From Pseudomonas fontis (GTDB taxonomy: Bacteria; Pseudomonadota; Gammaproteobacteria; Pseudomonadales; Pseudomonadaceae), in contig NZ_JAMDGY010000037.1 in assembly GCF_028656955.1 (NCBI RefSeq), positions 1 through 64,000 on the forward strand: a stretch of 64,000 nucleotides of DNA. The letters run 5' to 3'. Both the position numbers and the translations under genes were made by a program. How positions within the stretch are numbered: position 1 is the stretch's first letter; each line of letters opens with the position of its first letter. The notes under the pieces were generated by a model. That model did no database searches. It was not told the DNA's origin and saw nothing but the letters and a program-made list of their open reading frames with translations. Of the stretch, positions 1 to 8,883 are shown one piece after another.

Positions 1-379
1 CTCTTAGACATTGCGAAAACTTGACCACGTGAGCCTAGGGTATTTCGTTTCAAGTCAAAAACAGATCAAGATCAACGGCACAATTCGCTTCGCTCTTGCT
101 TTGCACTTCGTGCACGGCAGTGTGGAGCAATACCTTGCACTGTTCTCTGTGGGAGCCGGCCTTGCCGGCGACTGGCCGATAGCAGCTATCGCTGTCGAAC
201 GTATCCGCCTTTGGGAGCCCTCACGGGCTCCAGCGCAGCCTGTCGGCAGCGGCTACAAAAACAAAGAAAGACAGTTGCGGCCACAGTATGCAGAGCAAGA
301 GCGAAGCGAATTGTGCCGTTGATCCTGATCTACCTGCCCCGTTACCAGAGGCTGAACGGAGGTGTCGTTAAAACAATCC
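1..379. other. Left-edge intergenic region with REP and inverted repeats
   Basis: No convincing gene is seen in these 379 bases. They hold a REP-type hairpin at 149-172 with the GCCGGCCTTGCCGGC core, and a second hairpin-rich element at about 206-256 that recurs almost unchanged near 38.06-38.11 kb. A 43-bp arm at 63-105 is repeated in inverted orientation at 289-331 with 41 of 43 positions matching, so the REP sequences sit inside a long inverted repeat. An open frame at 11-322 runs through these repeats and looks spurious. Confidence 0.7.
63..331. repeat. 43-bp inverted repeat flanking REP elements
   Basis: The left arm at 63-105 and the right arm at 289-331 are reverse complements at 41 of 43 positions, by direct reading. 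Each arm contains the palindrome-like stretch AAGAGCGAAGCGAATTG or its complement. The 183-bp interior carries a REP hairpin (149-172) and a second repeat type (206-256). It could be a compound REP cluster or a small non-autonomous element; no terminal direct duplication was identified. Confidence 0.6.
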
Positions 380-1021
380 CTATTCCAACAACGCCAACCG
401 CTCCTCCAGCGCCGCAATCCTAGCTTCCAATGCCTCAATCCGCTCAGAAGAAACCCCCGCGGCCACCCGCTCAGGCCCCTGCTGCCGCGCTTCAAGAATC
501 GCCTCCATATCCGCCGGGTCCCCCAGCGCATGGGTATAACGATCCTCCCGCTGCCCCACCTGACGAGGCAAATGCAACGCAAACCCCCGCGCAATCAAAC
601 GCTCCAGCTGATGCACCACCTGCTCATTGTCCTCAAACGCATGCATGCGATTGCTGCGCGTCAGCAGCTCATTCACCGTCTGCGGCCCACGCAGGAACAT
701 CAACCCCAGCAGAATCAGTTGCGCCGGCACCAGCTCCAGCCCTTTGTCCACCCGCTGCTCCCAGCGGTCCGCCCGGCTACCCATCTGCAACCGTGCCATG
801 CCTTGGCCTTCAAGCGCCCGCAGCGCCTGCCCGACCTGGCCCTGGCTGAGGTTCATCACCGGCTCACGGCTGGTCTTCTGGTTGCAGGCCAGCACCAGTG
901 CATTCAACGTAAGAGGGTAGGTTTCCGGATTGCTCGCCTGCTTTTCGATCAAGGCACCCATCACGCGGATTTCGGTGCTGTTGAACCGGGCAGTTTCGGG
1001 GGTATCGTGTTCGGCGGACAT
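380..1021 (-). CDS. YceH-like DUF480 (UPF0502) family protein
   Basis: The 213-residue product matches the YceH/DUF480 family, whose role is not well established. The family folds as paired winged-helix domains. Seen here are the conserved opening with [10 protein letters not shown] near residue 20, the segment [20 protein letters not shown], and a second half beginning [17 protein letters not shown]. The C-terminus (residues about 193-213) is a short heptad-like coiled coil rich in Glu, Ala and Leu, typical of the family. The start ATG at 1021 gives a normal family length. The gene stands alone, downstream of and co-directional with sstT. Confidence 0.85.
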   Translation of the reverse strand: MSAEHDTPETARFNSTEIRVMGALIEKQASNPETYPLTLNALVLACNQKTSREPVMNLSQGQVGQALRALEGQGMARLQMGSRADRWEQRVDKGLELVPAQLILLGLMFLRGPQTVNELLTRSNRMHAFEDNEQVVHQLERLIARGFALHLPRQVGQREDRYTHALGDPADMEAILEARQQGPERVAAGVSSERIEALEARIAALEERLALLE

Positions 1022-1119
1022 GGCCCTGTCTCTATTAAGAGGAAAGGCCCTAGCCTAGGTGCGCAACAGGGTAAAACACAAGCAGCGGCCGGCGCATTGC
1101 ACGCCGGCCACCCAGATCA

Positions 1120-2331
1120 TCAGCTCGCGCGACGCGCTTCGGCTTCGCAAGCCGCTGCGGTAAACAACACGTCAGTCGAGGAGTTCAGCGCGGTTTCCGC
1201 CGAATCCTGCAACACGCCAATGATGAAACCAACCGCCACCACCTGCATGGCGATCTCGCTCGGAATGCCGAACAGGCTGCACGCCAACGGAATCAGCAGC
1301 AACGAACCACCCGCCACACCCGAGGCGCCACAGGCACACACCGCCGCCACCAGGCTCAGGAGGATGGCCGTCGGCACGTCTACTGCAATACCCAGGGTAT
1401 GCACGGCCGCCAGGGTCAGCACGGTAATGGTGATCGCCGCACCGGCCATGTTGATGGTCGCGCCCAGCGGGATCGATACCGAGTAGGTGTCTTCATGCAG
1501 GCCCAGCTTCTCGCTCAAGGCCATGTTGACCGGTATGTTGGCGGCCGAGCTGCGGGTGAAGAAGGCCGTGATGCCGCTCTCACGCAGGCACATCAGGGTC
1601 AGCGGGAACGGGTTGCGACGGATCTTCCAGAACACGATCAACGGGTTCATCACCAGCGCCACGAACAGCATGCAGCCAATCAGCACGAACAACAGGTGCA
1701 GGTAGCCGAGCAGGGCGCTCAGGCCCGACTGGGCCAGGGTCGAAGCAACCAGGCCAAAGATGCCCAGCGGTGCAAAGCGGATCACCACGCGCACGATCAC
1801 GGTCACGCCGTTGGAGAGGTCTTCGAGCACGGTACGGGTGGTTGGGCCAGCATGGCGGATCGCTACGCCCAGGCCAATCGCCCAGGCCAGGATGCCGATG
1901 AAGTTGCCATTCATCAGGGCCTTGACCGGGTTGTCGACCACGCTCAGGGCCAGGCCCTGCAACACTTCGCCGATACCGCCCGGGGCGCTCATCGGGGCGT
2001 CGTGGGTAACCAGTACCAGCGTCGACGGGAACGCGATGCTCGCACCGACCGCCACAGCAGCGGCAGCAAAGGTACCGAACAGGTAGAGCACGAGGATCGG
2101 ACGGATGTGGGTCTGCTGGCCGATCTTGTGGTTGGCAATCGACGCCATGACCAGGATGAACACCAGAATCGGTGCCACCGCCTTCAACGCGCTGACAAAC
2201 AGCGTGCCGACAAAGCCAAGGCTGGCAGCGGCTTGAGGGGCGATCAGGGCCAGGGCAATACCGGCCACCAGGCCGATCAAAATTTGCAGTACCAGACTGG
2301 TACGGTTCAACAGGTTCAGAACAGGGGTCAT
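1120..2331 (-). CDS. sstT: Serine/threonine:Na+ symporter SstT
   Basis: This 403-residue inner-membrane protein belongs to the dicarboxylate/amino acid:cation symporter (DAACS) family and most likely imports serine and threonine with sodium. It has multiple hydrophobic segments from residue 10 onward and the family signatures [20 protein letters not shown] and [17 protein letters not shown], which form the substrate and sodium sites. A longer open frame exists, but the ATG at 2331 is chosen because the extra 35 codons are polar and out of character, and the protein then starts at the usual [14 protein letters not shown]. It is divergent from the MFS gene, with a 225-bp gap. Confidence 0.92.
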   Translation of the reverse strand: MTPVLNLLNRTSLVLQILIGLVAGIALALIAPQAAASLGFVGTLFVSALKAVAPILVFILVMASIANHKIGQQTHIRPILVLYLFGTFAAAAVAVGASIAFPSTLVLVTHDAPMSAPGGIGEVLQGLALSVVDNPVKALMNGNFIGILAWAIGLGVAIRHAGPTTRTVLEDLSNGVTVIVRVVIRFAPLGIFGLVASTLAQSGLSALLGYLHLLFVLIGCMLFVALVMNPLIVFWKIRRNPFPLTLMCLRESGITAFFTRSSAANIPVNMALSEKLGLHEDTYSVSIPLGATINMAGAAITITVLTLAAVHTLGIAVDVPTAILLSLVAAVCACGASGVAGGSLLLIPLACSLFGIPSEIAMQVVAVGFIIGVLQDSAETALNSSTDVLFTAAACEAEARRAS

Positions 2332-2556
2332 GGCAGCTGTTTCTCTGTCTTGTTCAAGGGCCAGGGGCGTACCCCAGGCGGCGAAACGGTGACGATACGG
2401 GCAGAGCCGGTCGCGAAAGGGGCGCGACTTTATCACAGTGCACGCTCGCCGACCCCTGCCAGGCGCCTATCGGTAGGTGAGACGGGTTGTCGCTGGTAGT
2501 ATGCGCGCCCTCTGATAAACGGCTGAGGCCGTGGGTTGTTTAACGCTGGAGTGTGG

Positions 2557-3705
2557 ATGTTATTGCCGATTCTGTTGCTGGCTGCGGCCGGCTTCACCGT
2601 ATTGACCACCGAGTTCGTGATTGTCGGGCTGCTGCCAGGGATCGCTCGCGATCTGGACGTGAGCATCCCGCAGGCGGGCCTGCTGGTGACCTTGTTTGCC
2701 TTTACCGTGGCCTGCTGCGGGCCGTTTCTCACCGCCTGGGCGGCACGTTTCGACCGCAAACGGCTGTTTGTCGGGATCCTGCTGCTGTTCGCCGCCTCCA
2801 ATGCCGTGGCGGCCATGGCCTCGAACATCTATGTGATGGGCATCGCCCGGTTGATCCCGGCCCTGGGCCTGCCGGTGTTCTGGTCGCTGGCCAGCGAAAC
2901 CGCAGTGGACATCGTCGGGCCGGCCTATGCCGGGCGGGCGATCTCCAAGATCAGCTTCGGCGTGGTTTGCGCCACGGTGTTCGGCATTCCGGTCGGCACC
3001 CTGGTCGGTGACGCGCTCGGCTGGCGCGCAGCGTTCTGGATGCTCGCCGCACTGGCGCTGGCCAAGGCGCTCCTGCTGGTGTGCTACCTGCCGCATACGC
3101 CCCGGCAAACCCAGGCGACCTCGCTGCTCGGGCAGTTCGGTATCCTGCGCAGCCGCCTGCTGCAAGGCCATGTGCTGCTCTCGGTACTGGTGTTCAGCGG
3201 TATGTTCACCGCTTATACCTACCTGGCCGACATGCTCGAACGCCTGGCCGGCTTTGATGGCGCCACGGTGGGCTGGTACCTGATGGGCTTCGGCGCGGTC
3301 GGGCTGATCGGCAACAGCCTCGGCGGCCGCGCGGTGGACCGCCACCCGCTGCTGGCGTCGGCAAGCTTCTGCGCGCTGATGGTCATCGGCCTGGTGGCGG
3401 TGGTGCCAAGCATGCAGTCGCCCATCGGCCTGCCGCTGGCGCTGGCGATCTGGGGTTCGACCCAGGCCGCGCTGTTCCTGGTCAGCCATGTCCGCCTGAT
3501 CAAGGCCGCTCCGCAAGCACCGGCGTTTGCCGCGTCGCTGAACATCGCCGGGGCCAACCTGGGGATCGGCCTGGGGGCCGTGATTGGTGGGCGGGTGATT
3601 GACAACCTGGGCCTGGCCAACCTCGGTTATGCCGCAGGCCTGCTGATCGGCGCTTCGGTGCTGCTGGCCCTGTGGCTGACCAGCAAGCGCTTCACGGCCA
3701 GTTGA
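2557..3705 (+). CDS. MFS exporter, DHA1 (AraJ/PbuE-like) family
   Basis: A 382-residue, 12-helix major facilitator transporter. The first helix carries the DHA1 pattern TEFVIVGLLPGIARDLDVS, and the loop 2-3 region has AARFDRKRLFVG, the MFS signature. Relatives export purines, sugars or drugs; the substrate cannot be told. The ATG at 2557 is preferred over an upstream TTG because GGAG lies 5 bases before it and the protein then begins directly with a hydrophobic helix. The 3' end overlaps the convergent NhaR-type gene by 14 bp. Confidence 0.85.
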   Translation: MLLPILLLAAAGFTVLTTEFVIVGLLPGIARDLDVSIPQAGLLVTLFAFTVACCGPFLTAWAARFDRKRLFVGILLLFAASNAVAAMASNIYVMGIARLIPALGLPVFWSLASETAVDIVGPAYAGRAISKISFGVVCATVFGIPVGTLVGDALGWRAAFWMLAALALAKALLLVCYLPHTPRQTQATSLLGQFGILRSRLLQGHVLLSVLVFSGMFTAYTYLADMLERLAGFDGATVGWYLMGFGAVGLIGNSLGGRAVDRHPLLASASFCALMVIGLVAVVPSMQSPIGLPLALAIWGSTQAALFLVSHVRLIKAAPQAPAFAASLNIAGANLGIGLGAVIGGRVIDNLGLANLGYAAGLLIGASVLLALWLTSKRFTAS

Positions 3706-4591
3706 ACAACTCCCGCCGCGCCCCCTCGGTAATCGCCACGATGCCGGGGTGCTTGACCTTGCGCTCCACCGAGATGGCATAGAACGACTCGGTGACCGCG
3801 TTGGTCTGGCCGATCAGGGTCACGCCGTATTGCCGGCAGATTTCTTCGGCAATCACGCTGGGGGCAATGAAAATGCCGCTGCCGGACTTGCCGAAGGCCT
3901 GCATCAAGGCACTGTCGTCGAACTCGCCGACAATCCGCGGCTGCAACTGCTGATCGGCAAACCAGCGCATCAGCCGGCTGCGCACCACGGTTTCCTGGCC
4001 GGGAATCAGCAAGGGCGCGTGTTGCAGGCCAAGCGGGAAGGGCGCCGAGTGCAGCGCGGCCAGCTCCGGGGTGGCGAGGAAGCTGATGCCGCATTCCCCC
4101 AGTTTCTGGCTGTAGCCCTTGATGTCGAGGTGGCTGGGCATGGGGCTGTCGGAAATCACCAGGTCCAGGCGCTGGATGGCCAGGTCGGCCAGCAGGCGCT
4201 CGAGCTTGTCTTCCCGGCAGCTGATGCGCAGCGGCTCGGCCAGCTCCATGGTCGGCGCAATCAGGCGATAGACAATCGATTTGGGCACCACGTCGGCCAC
4301 GCCAACGCGGAACAGGATCTGTTGTTCGTCGGGCTGCGCGCGCAGCATGGCCTCCAGTTCGCCGCCGATCTGGAACATCTGCTCGGCAAAGGACAGCGCC
4401 TGGCGCCCGGTCTCGGTCAGCTCAAGTTGCCGCCCGACCCGCCGAAACAACTCAATGCCATAGGTCTGTTCAAGCAGGCTAAGCTGGCCACTGATGGTTT
4501 GCGGGGTGAGGTTCAGCTGCTCGCAGGCGCGCACGATGCTGCCGGTTTTCGCCACCACCCAGAAGTAGTGCAGTTGCCGATAGTTGAGCAT
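3692..4591 (-). CDS. nhaR: LysR-family regulator, NhaR type
   Basis: The 299-residue product resembles NhaR, a LysR-family activator that in enterobacteria responds to sodium and controls the Na+/H+ antiporter nhaA. The N-terminal helix-turn-helix starts MLNYRQLHYFWVVAKTGSIV, and LTPQTISGQLSLLEQ is the recognition region, where NhaR uses Thr-Gln-Thr rather than the common LysR pattern. The effector-binding domain follows from about residue 90. No nhaA is adjacent here, so the target is uncertain. The start at 4591 is the first ATG; a TTG four codons upstream is possible. The 3' end overlaps the MFS gene convergently. Confidence 0.8.
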   Translation of the reverse strand: MLNYRQLHYFWVVAKTGSIVRACEQLNLTPQTISGQLSLLEQTYGIELFRRVGRQLELTETGRQALSFAEQMFQIGGELEAMLRAQPDEQQILFRVGVADVVPKSIVYRLIAPTMELAEPLRISCREDKLERLLADLAIQRLDLVISDSPMPSHLDIKGYSQKLGECGISFLATPELAALHSAPFPLGLQHAPLLIPGQETVVRSRLMRWFADQQLQPRIVGEFDDSALMQAFGKSGSGIFIAPSVIAEEICRQYGVTLIGQTNAVTESFYAISVERKVKHPGIVAITEGARRELFNWP

Positions 4592-4738
4592 GGGAGGGTC
4601 CAATCAGGTAACAGTTCGTAAAAACCGAAGTATAGCTGCAAAAAATACGAGTTTTCCTGATGTTTCAGCCTCACTAGAATGCCTCGCTATCACGTAGCCA
4701 GCTGTATTGAGACGCTGGACGTCTCGGGAGAGGAACCC

Positions 4739-4993
4739 ATGCTTCAGATCAAATCCATTGGCACCCCGCTGGTCTTGCTGTTGGCGCTGTTCGCCATGAG
4801 CGGTTGCGACCAGGCGGAAAAATCCGCGCAGCAGATGCTCAACCAGGCTGCCACCACAGCCAAGGAAGCCATCGACAAGACCAATGATGCGGCGCAAGAA
4901 GCCTTGAGCGAGGCAACTGGCTCCAAGGCTGGCGAAAAGTCCGACGATAAAAAAGAAGAACCTGCTGGCGATAAAGCCACCAAGGAAATCTAA
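4739..4993 (+). CDS. Small Lys/Ala/Glu-rich lipoprotein
   Basis: An 84-residue predicted lipoprotein. The signal peptide ends in the lipobox FAMSGC with Cys23, so the mature protein should be lipid-anchored. The remainder is a hydrophilic helical region rich in Ala, Glu, Lys and Gln, ending in a charged tail. The ATG at 4739 follows GGGAGAGGAA with normal spacing; an upstream in-frame ATG at 4679 lacks such a site. A TAGAAT hexamer at 4675-4680 may be its promoter -10. It lies 35 bp before terC and is likely co-transcribed. Function unknown. Confidence 0.8.
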   Translation: MLQIKSIGTPLVLLLALFAMSGCDQAEKSAQQMLNQAATTAKEAIDKTNDAAQEALSEATGSKAGEKSDDKKEEPAGDKATKEI

Positions 4994-5028
4994 CCTACAC
5001 ACTCTGCCCAGATTTTCAGGATTGAACC

Positions 5029-5778
5029 ATGGAATACCTGTTGGAACTTGCTGCAAGCCCTACCGCCTGGGTCGCCCTGGCCACTTTGGTGGCCATGGAG
5101 ATCGTCCTGGGTATCGACAACCTGATCTTCATCTCGATCCTGACCAACAAGCTGCCTGAGGAATTCCGTTCCAAGGCACGCCGTATCGGTATCAGCATGG
5201 CCCTGATCATGCGCCTGGGGCTGCTCAGCACCGTGGCCTGGATCGTCCAGTTGACCGAGCCGGTCATCGAGGTGTTCGGCCAGGTGTTCTCGTGGAAGGA
5301 CATGATCCTGATTGCCGGTGGTCTGTTCCTGCTGTGGAAGGCGACGAGCGAGATCCATCACAGCGTCGATACCCGTTCCAAGGAAGAAGCCAAGGCATCC
5401 TCCACGGTCACCCTGGGCTTTGCCGCCGCCATCGGGCAGATCCTGGTGCTGGACATCGTCTTCTCGATCGACAGCATCATTACCGCCGTAGGCATGACCG
5501 AGCACTTGCCGATCATGATCATCGCGGTGGTGAGTGCGGTTATCGTGATGCTGGTAGCGGCTGACCCGCTGGCCAAGTTCATCAACGACAACCCGACCGT
5601 GGTCATGTTGGCCCTGGGCTTCCTGATCATGATCGGCATGACCCTGATCGCCGAAGGCTTTGGCGCCCACGTACCGAAAGGTTATGTGTATGCAGCGATG
5701 GCGTTCTCGACCGCGATTGAAGTGCTGAACATCATTGCCCGCAAGGCGCGGGAGAAGCGTGAGGCAGCTGAAGGCTGA
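5029..5778 (+). CDS. TerC-family integral membrane protein
   Basis: A 249-residue membrane protein of the TerC/Alx family (YgdQ/YoaE-like short form). These are linked to metal homeostasis, tellurite resistance in some hosts, and Mn2+ export in Alx/MntP-type relatives. The family's acidic membrane motifs are present: [15 protein letters not shown] near residue 25 and [11 protein letters not shown] near residue 140, whose Asp residues are thought to contact metal. Seven or so hydrophobic segments are visible. The start ATG at 5029 is positioned for a complete first helix. It follows a lipoprotein gene; a REPIN lies downstream. Confidence 0.88.
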   Translation: MEYLLELAASPTAWVALATLVAMEIVLGIDNLIFISILTNKLPEEFRSKARRIGISMALIMRLGLLSTVAWIVQLTEPVIEVFGQVFSWKDMILIAGGLFLLWKATSEIHHSVDTRSKEEAKASSTVTLGFAAAIGQILVLDIVFSIDSIITAVGMTEHLPIMIIAVVSAVIVMLVAADPLAKFINDNPTVVMLALGFLIMIGMTLIAEGFGAHVPKGYVYAAMAFSTAIEVLNIIARKAREKREAAEG

Positions 5779-5806
5779 TCTGCGGATCTGCTGAATGGTT
5801 GAAGCA

Positions 5807-5894
5807 CCTGTGGGGGCTGGCCTTGCCAGCGATTGACCGAGTATCGGTCGTTGGCTGCAATGGCCTCATCGCCGGCAATGCCGGCTCCCACAGG
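5807..5894. repeat. REPIN (inverted REP pair)
   Basis: Two oppositely oriented REP sequences at 5807-5833 and 5868-5894, each with the CCTGTGGG tail and a G/C hairpin core, form an imperfect inverted pair in the gap after terC. Such REP doublets are common between convergent or terminating genes in Pseudomonas. Here it separates terC from a convergent small gene. Confidence 0.85.
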
Positions 5895-5911
5895 GTTGTG
5901 ATTGAACAGGA

Positions 5912-6076
5912 TCAGTGCGCGTGAGCGTGCTTGCGGGTGTTCTGTTCAACCACCTTCGCCTTGGGCTGATAATGCCCGTGATGGCGCCGCGCAATGCGCA
6001 ACACCCCCCACAGCATGGCTGCCGCTACGCTCAGCCACATGCCGATCAACAGCAAGATTGCCAGTGCCAGAGTCAT
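5912..6076 (-). CDS. Small single-pass membrane protein
   Basis: A 54-residue predicted protein with one hydrophobic segment over residues 2-24 followed by a basic, His-rich tail (RRHHGHY, then KHAHAH at the end). The start at 6076 is supported by a strong ribosome binding site, AAGGAGGT, 7 bases upstream; a longer open frame from 6115 has no such site. The His-rich tail may bind metal, but this is inference. It is convergent with terC across a REPIN. No family was recognised. Confidence 0.7.
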   Translation of the reverse strand: MTLALAILLLIGMWLSVAAAMLWGVLRIARRHHGHYQPKAKVVEQNTRKHAHAH

Positions 6077-6289
6077 TGCTACCTCCTTCGTCCGGGCCAG
6101 CCCAAGGCTCGCCATTCGGACACACCCTCAGTCTAGCCCTTTGGATGTTGCAGGCTATTGACTAAAGGTCTAGCGCTTGGGCCAGTTCGTTCTAACCATG
6201 CGCAAGGCTATACCCGCAGGCCATGTCGTCCTATGATCGCCCTCAAGGTCCAGGCGTCATCTGCCTGGCGTCAGAACAAGCGAGCCTTC

Positions 6290-6946
6290 ATGCCCCGTCG
6301 TCTGCTGTTAGCCTGCGTCATCGCCGCCACCCTGGCCGGCTGCGCCAGCCAGCCTTCCTCTGCACTCAAAAGCCTGCCGCAGCGCGTCGAGCTGGGCACC
6401 GTGCCGTTTTTTCGCGGCAACGCCAACCAGAGCGCGCCGATGGCGCTGGCGGCGATCCTCTCGGAGCAGGGCGTGCGCATTACCCCAGGCCTGCTGGAAA
6501 AAGACGCCCTGCACCTGCCGCAGGGCCTGGACAAGCTGCAGGACTCGATGCAGTCCGGTGCCCGCGAATACGGCATGGTGGTTTACCCGCTGGAGCAGAA
6601 CCTTGCAGCACTGCTGACCCAGGTGGCCGCCGGTTACCCGGTGCTGCTGCGCTATCAGGAAGGTTCGGCGTTCTGGAGTGAGCCACGCTACGCCCTGCTG
6701 GTCGGTTACGACCGCTACAAGCAGCGGGTATTGCTGCGCTCCGGCTACAGCCGGCGGCTATTGATGGACTTCGACGATTTCGAATCGGCGTGGCACAAGG
6801 AGGGGAGTTGGGCGGTGCTGGTGCAGCAACCCGGGCAGTTGCCGGCACAGGTGGATCGCCAGCGCTGGCTCAAGGCGGCCAACGACCTGGCCCAGGCGGG
6901 CCAGGAACAGGCGGCGCGGCGCGCCGTCACTGCGCTGGGCAAGTGA
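6290..6946 (+). CDS. C39-peptidase-like lipoprotein lacking catalytic Cys and His
   Basis: A 218-residue predicted lipoprotein: signal peptide with lipobox TLAGC (Cys18), then a domain laid out like the C39-like papain-fold proteins of Pseudomonas (PA2778-type). In active relatives a QCGPA motif supplies the cysteine and HYAVVVGYD the histidine. Here the equivalent stretches read QSAPM (Ser48) and RYALLVGYD (Arg133), so both catalytic residues appear replaced. It is probably a binding or structural pseudo-enzyme. The start at 6290 gives an orthodox signal peptide, although the ribosome site is weak. It is convergent with the FAD oxidoreductase gene, 19 bp apart. Confidence 0.72.
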   Translation: MPRRLLLACVIAATLAGCASQPSSALKSLPQRVELGTVPFFRGNANQSAPMALAAILSEQGVRITPGLLEKDALHLPQGLDKLQDSMQSGAREYGMVVYPLEQNLAALLTQVAAGYPVLLRYQEGSAFWSEPRYALLVGYDRYKQRVLLRSGYSRRLLMDFDDFESAWHKEGSWAVLVQQPGQLPAQVDRQRWLKAANDLAQAGQEQAARRAVTALGK

Positions 6947-6965
6947 CGACAACGCCGGGCAGGGC

Positions 6966-8249
6966 TTAGACGCCCAGGCGATCGCGCAGGGTGTAGTACC
7001 AGGCGCCCAGGGCGCTGAACGGTACACGCAGCATCTGGCCACCCGGGAACGGGTAGTGCGGCAGCTCGGCGAAGGCGTCGAAACGCTCGGCCTGGCCACG
7101 CAGCGCTTCGGCCAGCACCTTGCCGGCCAGGTGGGTGTAGGTCACGCCGTGGCCGCTGCAACCTTGCGAGTAGTAGATGTTGTCGCCCAGACGACCGACC
7201 TGTGGCAGACGCGACAGGGTCAGCAGGAAGTTGCCGGTCCAGGCGTAGTCGATCTTCACGTCCTTGAGCTGTGGGAAGGCCTTGAGCATTTTCGGGCGGA
7301 TGATCGCTTCGATGTTTGCCGGGTCACGTGCGCCATACACCACGCCACCGCCGAAGATCAGGCGCTTGTCGCCGGTCAGGCGGTAGTAGTCGAGCAGGTA
7401 GTTGCAGTCTTCGACGCAGTAGTCCTGCGGCAGCAGGGTGCGTGCCAGTTCGTCGCTCAGCGGCTCGGTGGTGATCACCTGGGTGCCGCACGGCATCGAC
7501 TTGGACGCCAGCTCCGGTACCAGGTTGCCCAGGTAGGCGTTGCCCGCAACGATGATGAACTTGGCGCGGACCTTGCCCTGCGGGGTGTGCACGACAGGGT
7601 TGGCACCGCGCTCGATGCGGATGGCCGGGGACTGCTCATAGATGGTGCCGCCCAGCGACTCGACTGCTGCGGCTTCGCCCAGGGCCAGGTTCAGTGGGTG
7701 GATGTGGCCGCCGCTCATGTCGAGCATGCCGCCCAGGTAGTTGTCGCAGGCCACTACTTCACGGATGCGCTTCTGGTCCATCAGCTCCAGCTGGGTGTGG
7801 CCGTAGCGTTCCCACAGGCGTTGCTGGGATTCCAGGTGGCCCATCTGCTTGGTGGTCAGGGCAGCGAACACGCCACCGTCTTTCAGGTCGCACTGGATAT
7901 TGTACTTGGCCACGCGCTCACGAATGATGCGCCCGCCTTCAAAGGCCATCTGGCCCAGCAGTTGGGCCTGTTTAGGGCCAACGGTGCGCTCGATCACGTC
8001 GATGTCGCGGCTGTAGCTGTTGACGATCTGGCCGCCGTTGCGGCCCGATGCGCCGAAACCGACCTTGGCCGCTTCCAGTACGGTGACCTTGAAGCCGTTC
8101 TCCAGCAGGAACAGGGCGCTCGACAGTCCGGTGTAGCCGGCGCCGATAACGCAGACGTCAGTCTGGATTTCTTCCTGCAGGCTTGGGCGCTCCGGAACAG
8201 GGTTGGCCGATGCGGCGTAATACGATTCTGGGTAGGGGGTGTTGGCCAT
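6966..8249 (-). CDS. PuuB-like FAD-dependent amine oxidoreductase
   Basis: A 427-residue DAO-fold flavoenzyme resembling gamma-glutamylputrescine oxidase PuuB and other polyamine-related oxidoreductases. The FAD-binding Rossmann motif CVIGAGYTGLSSALFLLENG is at about residues 34-53, and the conserved GFGASGRNGGQIV, which contacts the flavin, follows near residue 68. The C-terminal segment includes YYSQGCSGHGVTYTHLAG. The ATG at 8249 follows AGAGGTG; an upstream 26-codon extension is AT-rich and likely promoter. It likely acts in the cytosol on a polyamine or amino acid derivative; the substrate is not determinable. No glutamylputrescine synthetase is adjacent. Confidence 0.82.
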   Translation of the reverse strand: MANTPYPESYYAASANPVPERPSLQEEIQTDVCVIGAGYTGLSSALFLLENGFKVTVLEAAKVGFGASGRNGGQIVNSYSRDIDVIERTVGPKQAQLLGQMAFEGGRIIRERVAKYNIQCDLKDGGVFAALTTKQMGHLESQQRLWERYGHTQLELMDQKRIREVVACDNYLGGMLDMSGGHIHPLNLALGEAAAVESLGGTIYEQSPAIRIERGANPVVHTPQGKVRAKFIIVAGNAYLGNLVPELASKSMPCGTQVITTEPLSDELARTLLPQDYCVEDCNYLLDYYRLTGDKRLIFGGGVVYGARDPANIEAIIRPKMLKAFPQLKDVKIDYAWTGNFLLTLSRLPQVGRLGDNIYYSQGCSGHGVTYTHLAGKVLAEALRGQAERFDAFAELPHYPFPGGQMLRVPFSALGAWYYTLRDRLGV

Positions 8250-8411
8250 GCTCGGGCACCTCTGATTTGTAGTTGTATGTTCTATATAATTTACGATTGC
8301 GCAGATCGTATCAACAATAATAAACACCCGCCAGCCGGACGGTACAAATCGTTGAAAACAGCTGTTCGTAAAATAATTTTGATATTCAGTGGCTTAGCGC
8401 GAAAAAAGGGG

Positions 8412-8439
8412 TTGACACCCTCTGCCAAATCCGTAGAAT
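8412..8439 (+). promoter_or_regulatory. Sigma70 promoter of first tRNA-Val
   Basis: A perfect -35 TTGACA at 8412-8417 and -10 TAGAAT at 8434-8439 are separated by 16 bases, with a GC-rich discriminator just after, as expected for a stringently controlled stable-RNA promoter. The tRNA begins 14 bases after the -10. Confidence 0.8.
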
Positions 8440-8452
8440 GCCGCCTCACAGC

Positions 8453-8529
8453 AGGCACATAGCTCAGTTGGTTAGAGCACCACCTTGACATGGTGGGGGT
8501 CGTTGGTTCGAATCCAATTGTGCCTACCA
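8453..8529 (+). tRNA. tRNA-Val (anticodon GAC), copy 1
   Basis: A complete 77-nt tRNA including the encoded CCA. The acceptor stem AGGCACA pairs with TGTGCCT, U8 is conserved, the D arm contains AGTTGGTTAGA, and the anticodon stem CCACC/GGTGG encloses loop TTGACAT, giving anticodon GAC for valine. The T arm has GGTTCGAATCC. It is identical in sequence to the copy at 8699 and is followed by a Rho-independent terminator. Confidence 0.97.
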
Positions 8530-8557
8530 AACATTACCGCTCCTGTTGGCGGTTACG

Positions 8558-8588
8558 AAAAAGGCGATCCGCAAGGGTCGCCTTTTTT
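8558..8588 (+). terminator. Rho-independent terminator after tRNA-Val copy 1
   Basis: The stem AAAAAGGCGA pairs with TCGCCTTTTT around a TCCGCAAGGG loop region, ending in a T run. It lies 28 bases after the tRNA. Confidence 0.9.
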
Positions 8589-8698
8589 GTTTATGCAGTT
8601 TTTTCAACGCTTTCAAGGGTAAGCGCCGAAGCTGCTGATTTTTTTGAAAATTGCGCTTTACGCAGGGGTACAAACCTGAGTAGAATGCGCCCCGCAGC

Positions 8699-8775
8699 AG
8701 GCACATAGCTCAGTTGGTTAGAGCACCACCTTGACATGGTGGGGGTCGTTGGTTCGAATCCAATTGTGCCTACCA
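8699..8775 (+). tRNA. tRNA-Val (anticodon GAC), copy 2
   Basis: Same 77-nt sequence as the copy 246 bp upstream, with anticodon GAC, encoded CCA and all conserved positions. It has its own candidate -10 TAGAAT at 8681-8686, with a weak TTTACG -35 18 bases earlier, and its own terminator. This indicates a duplicated transcription unit rather than one two-gene transcript. Confidence 0.97.
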
Positions 8776-8783
8776 AACATACG

Positions 8784-8814
8784 AAAAAGGCGATCCGCAA
8801 GGATCGCCTTTTTT
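8784..8814 (+). terminator. Rho-independent terminator after tRNA-Val copy 2
   Basis: AAAAAGGCGATCC pairs with GGATCGCCTTTTT across a GCAA tetraloop, followed by TTG. It is nearly identical to the terminator of the first copy, with one base improving the stem. Confidence 0.92.
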
Positions 8815-8883
8815 GTTTGCCTGAAATAAGTGCCCTTGAACAAAAACAGCGCGGCCTGAAGGTGCAGGCCGCGCTGTATCGCA

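Noticed and set aside
11..322. Open frame of 103 codons at the left edge
   Set aside because: It runs through REP and inverted-repeat sequence, has no ribosome binding site or recognisable protein features.
362..1486. 374-codon frame on the plus strand
   Set aside because: It is antisense to the YceH-like gene and the end of sstT; its Arg/Pro/His-rich translation is typical of a high-GC shadow frame.
7056..8462. 468-codon frame on the plus strand
   Set aside because: Antisense to the FAD oxidoreductase, whose motifs are complete; the antisense translation has no family features.
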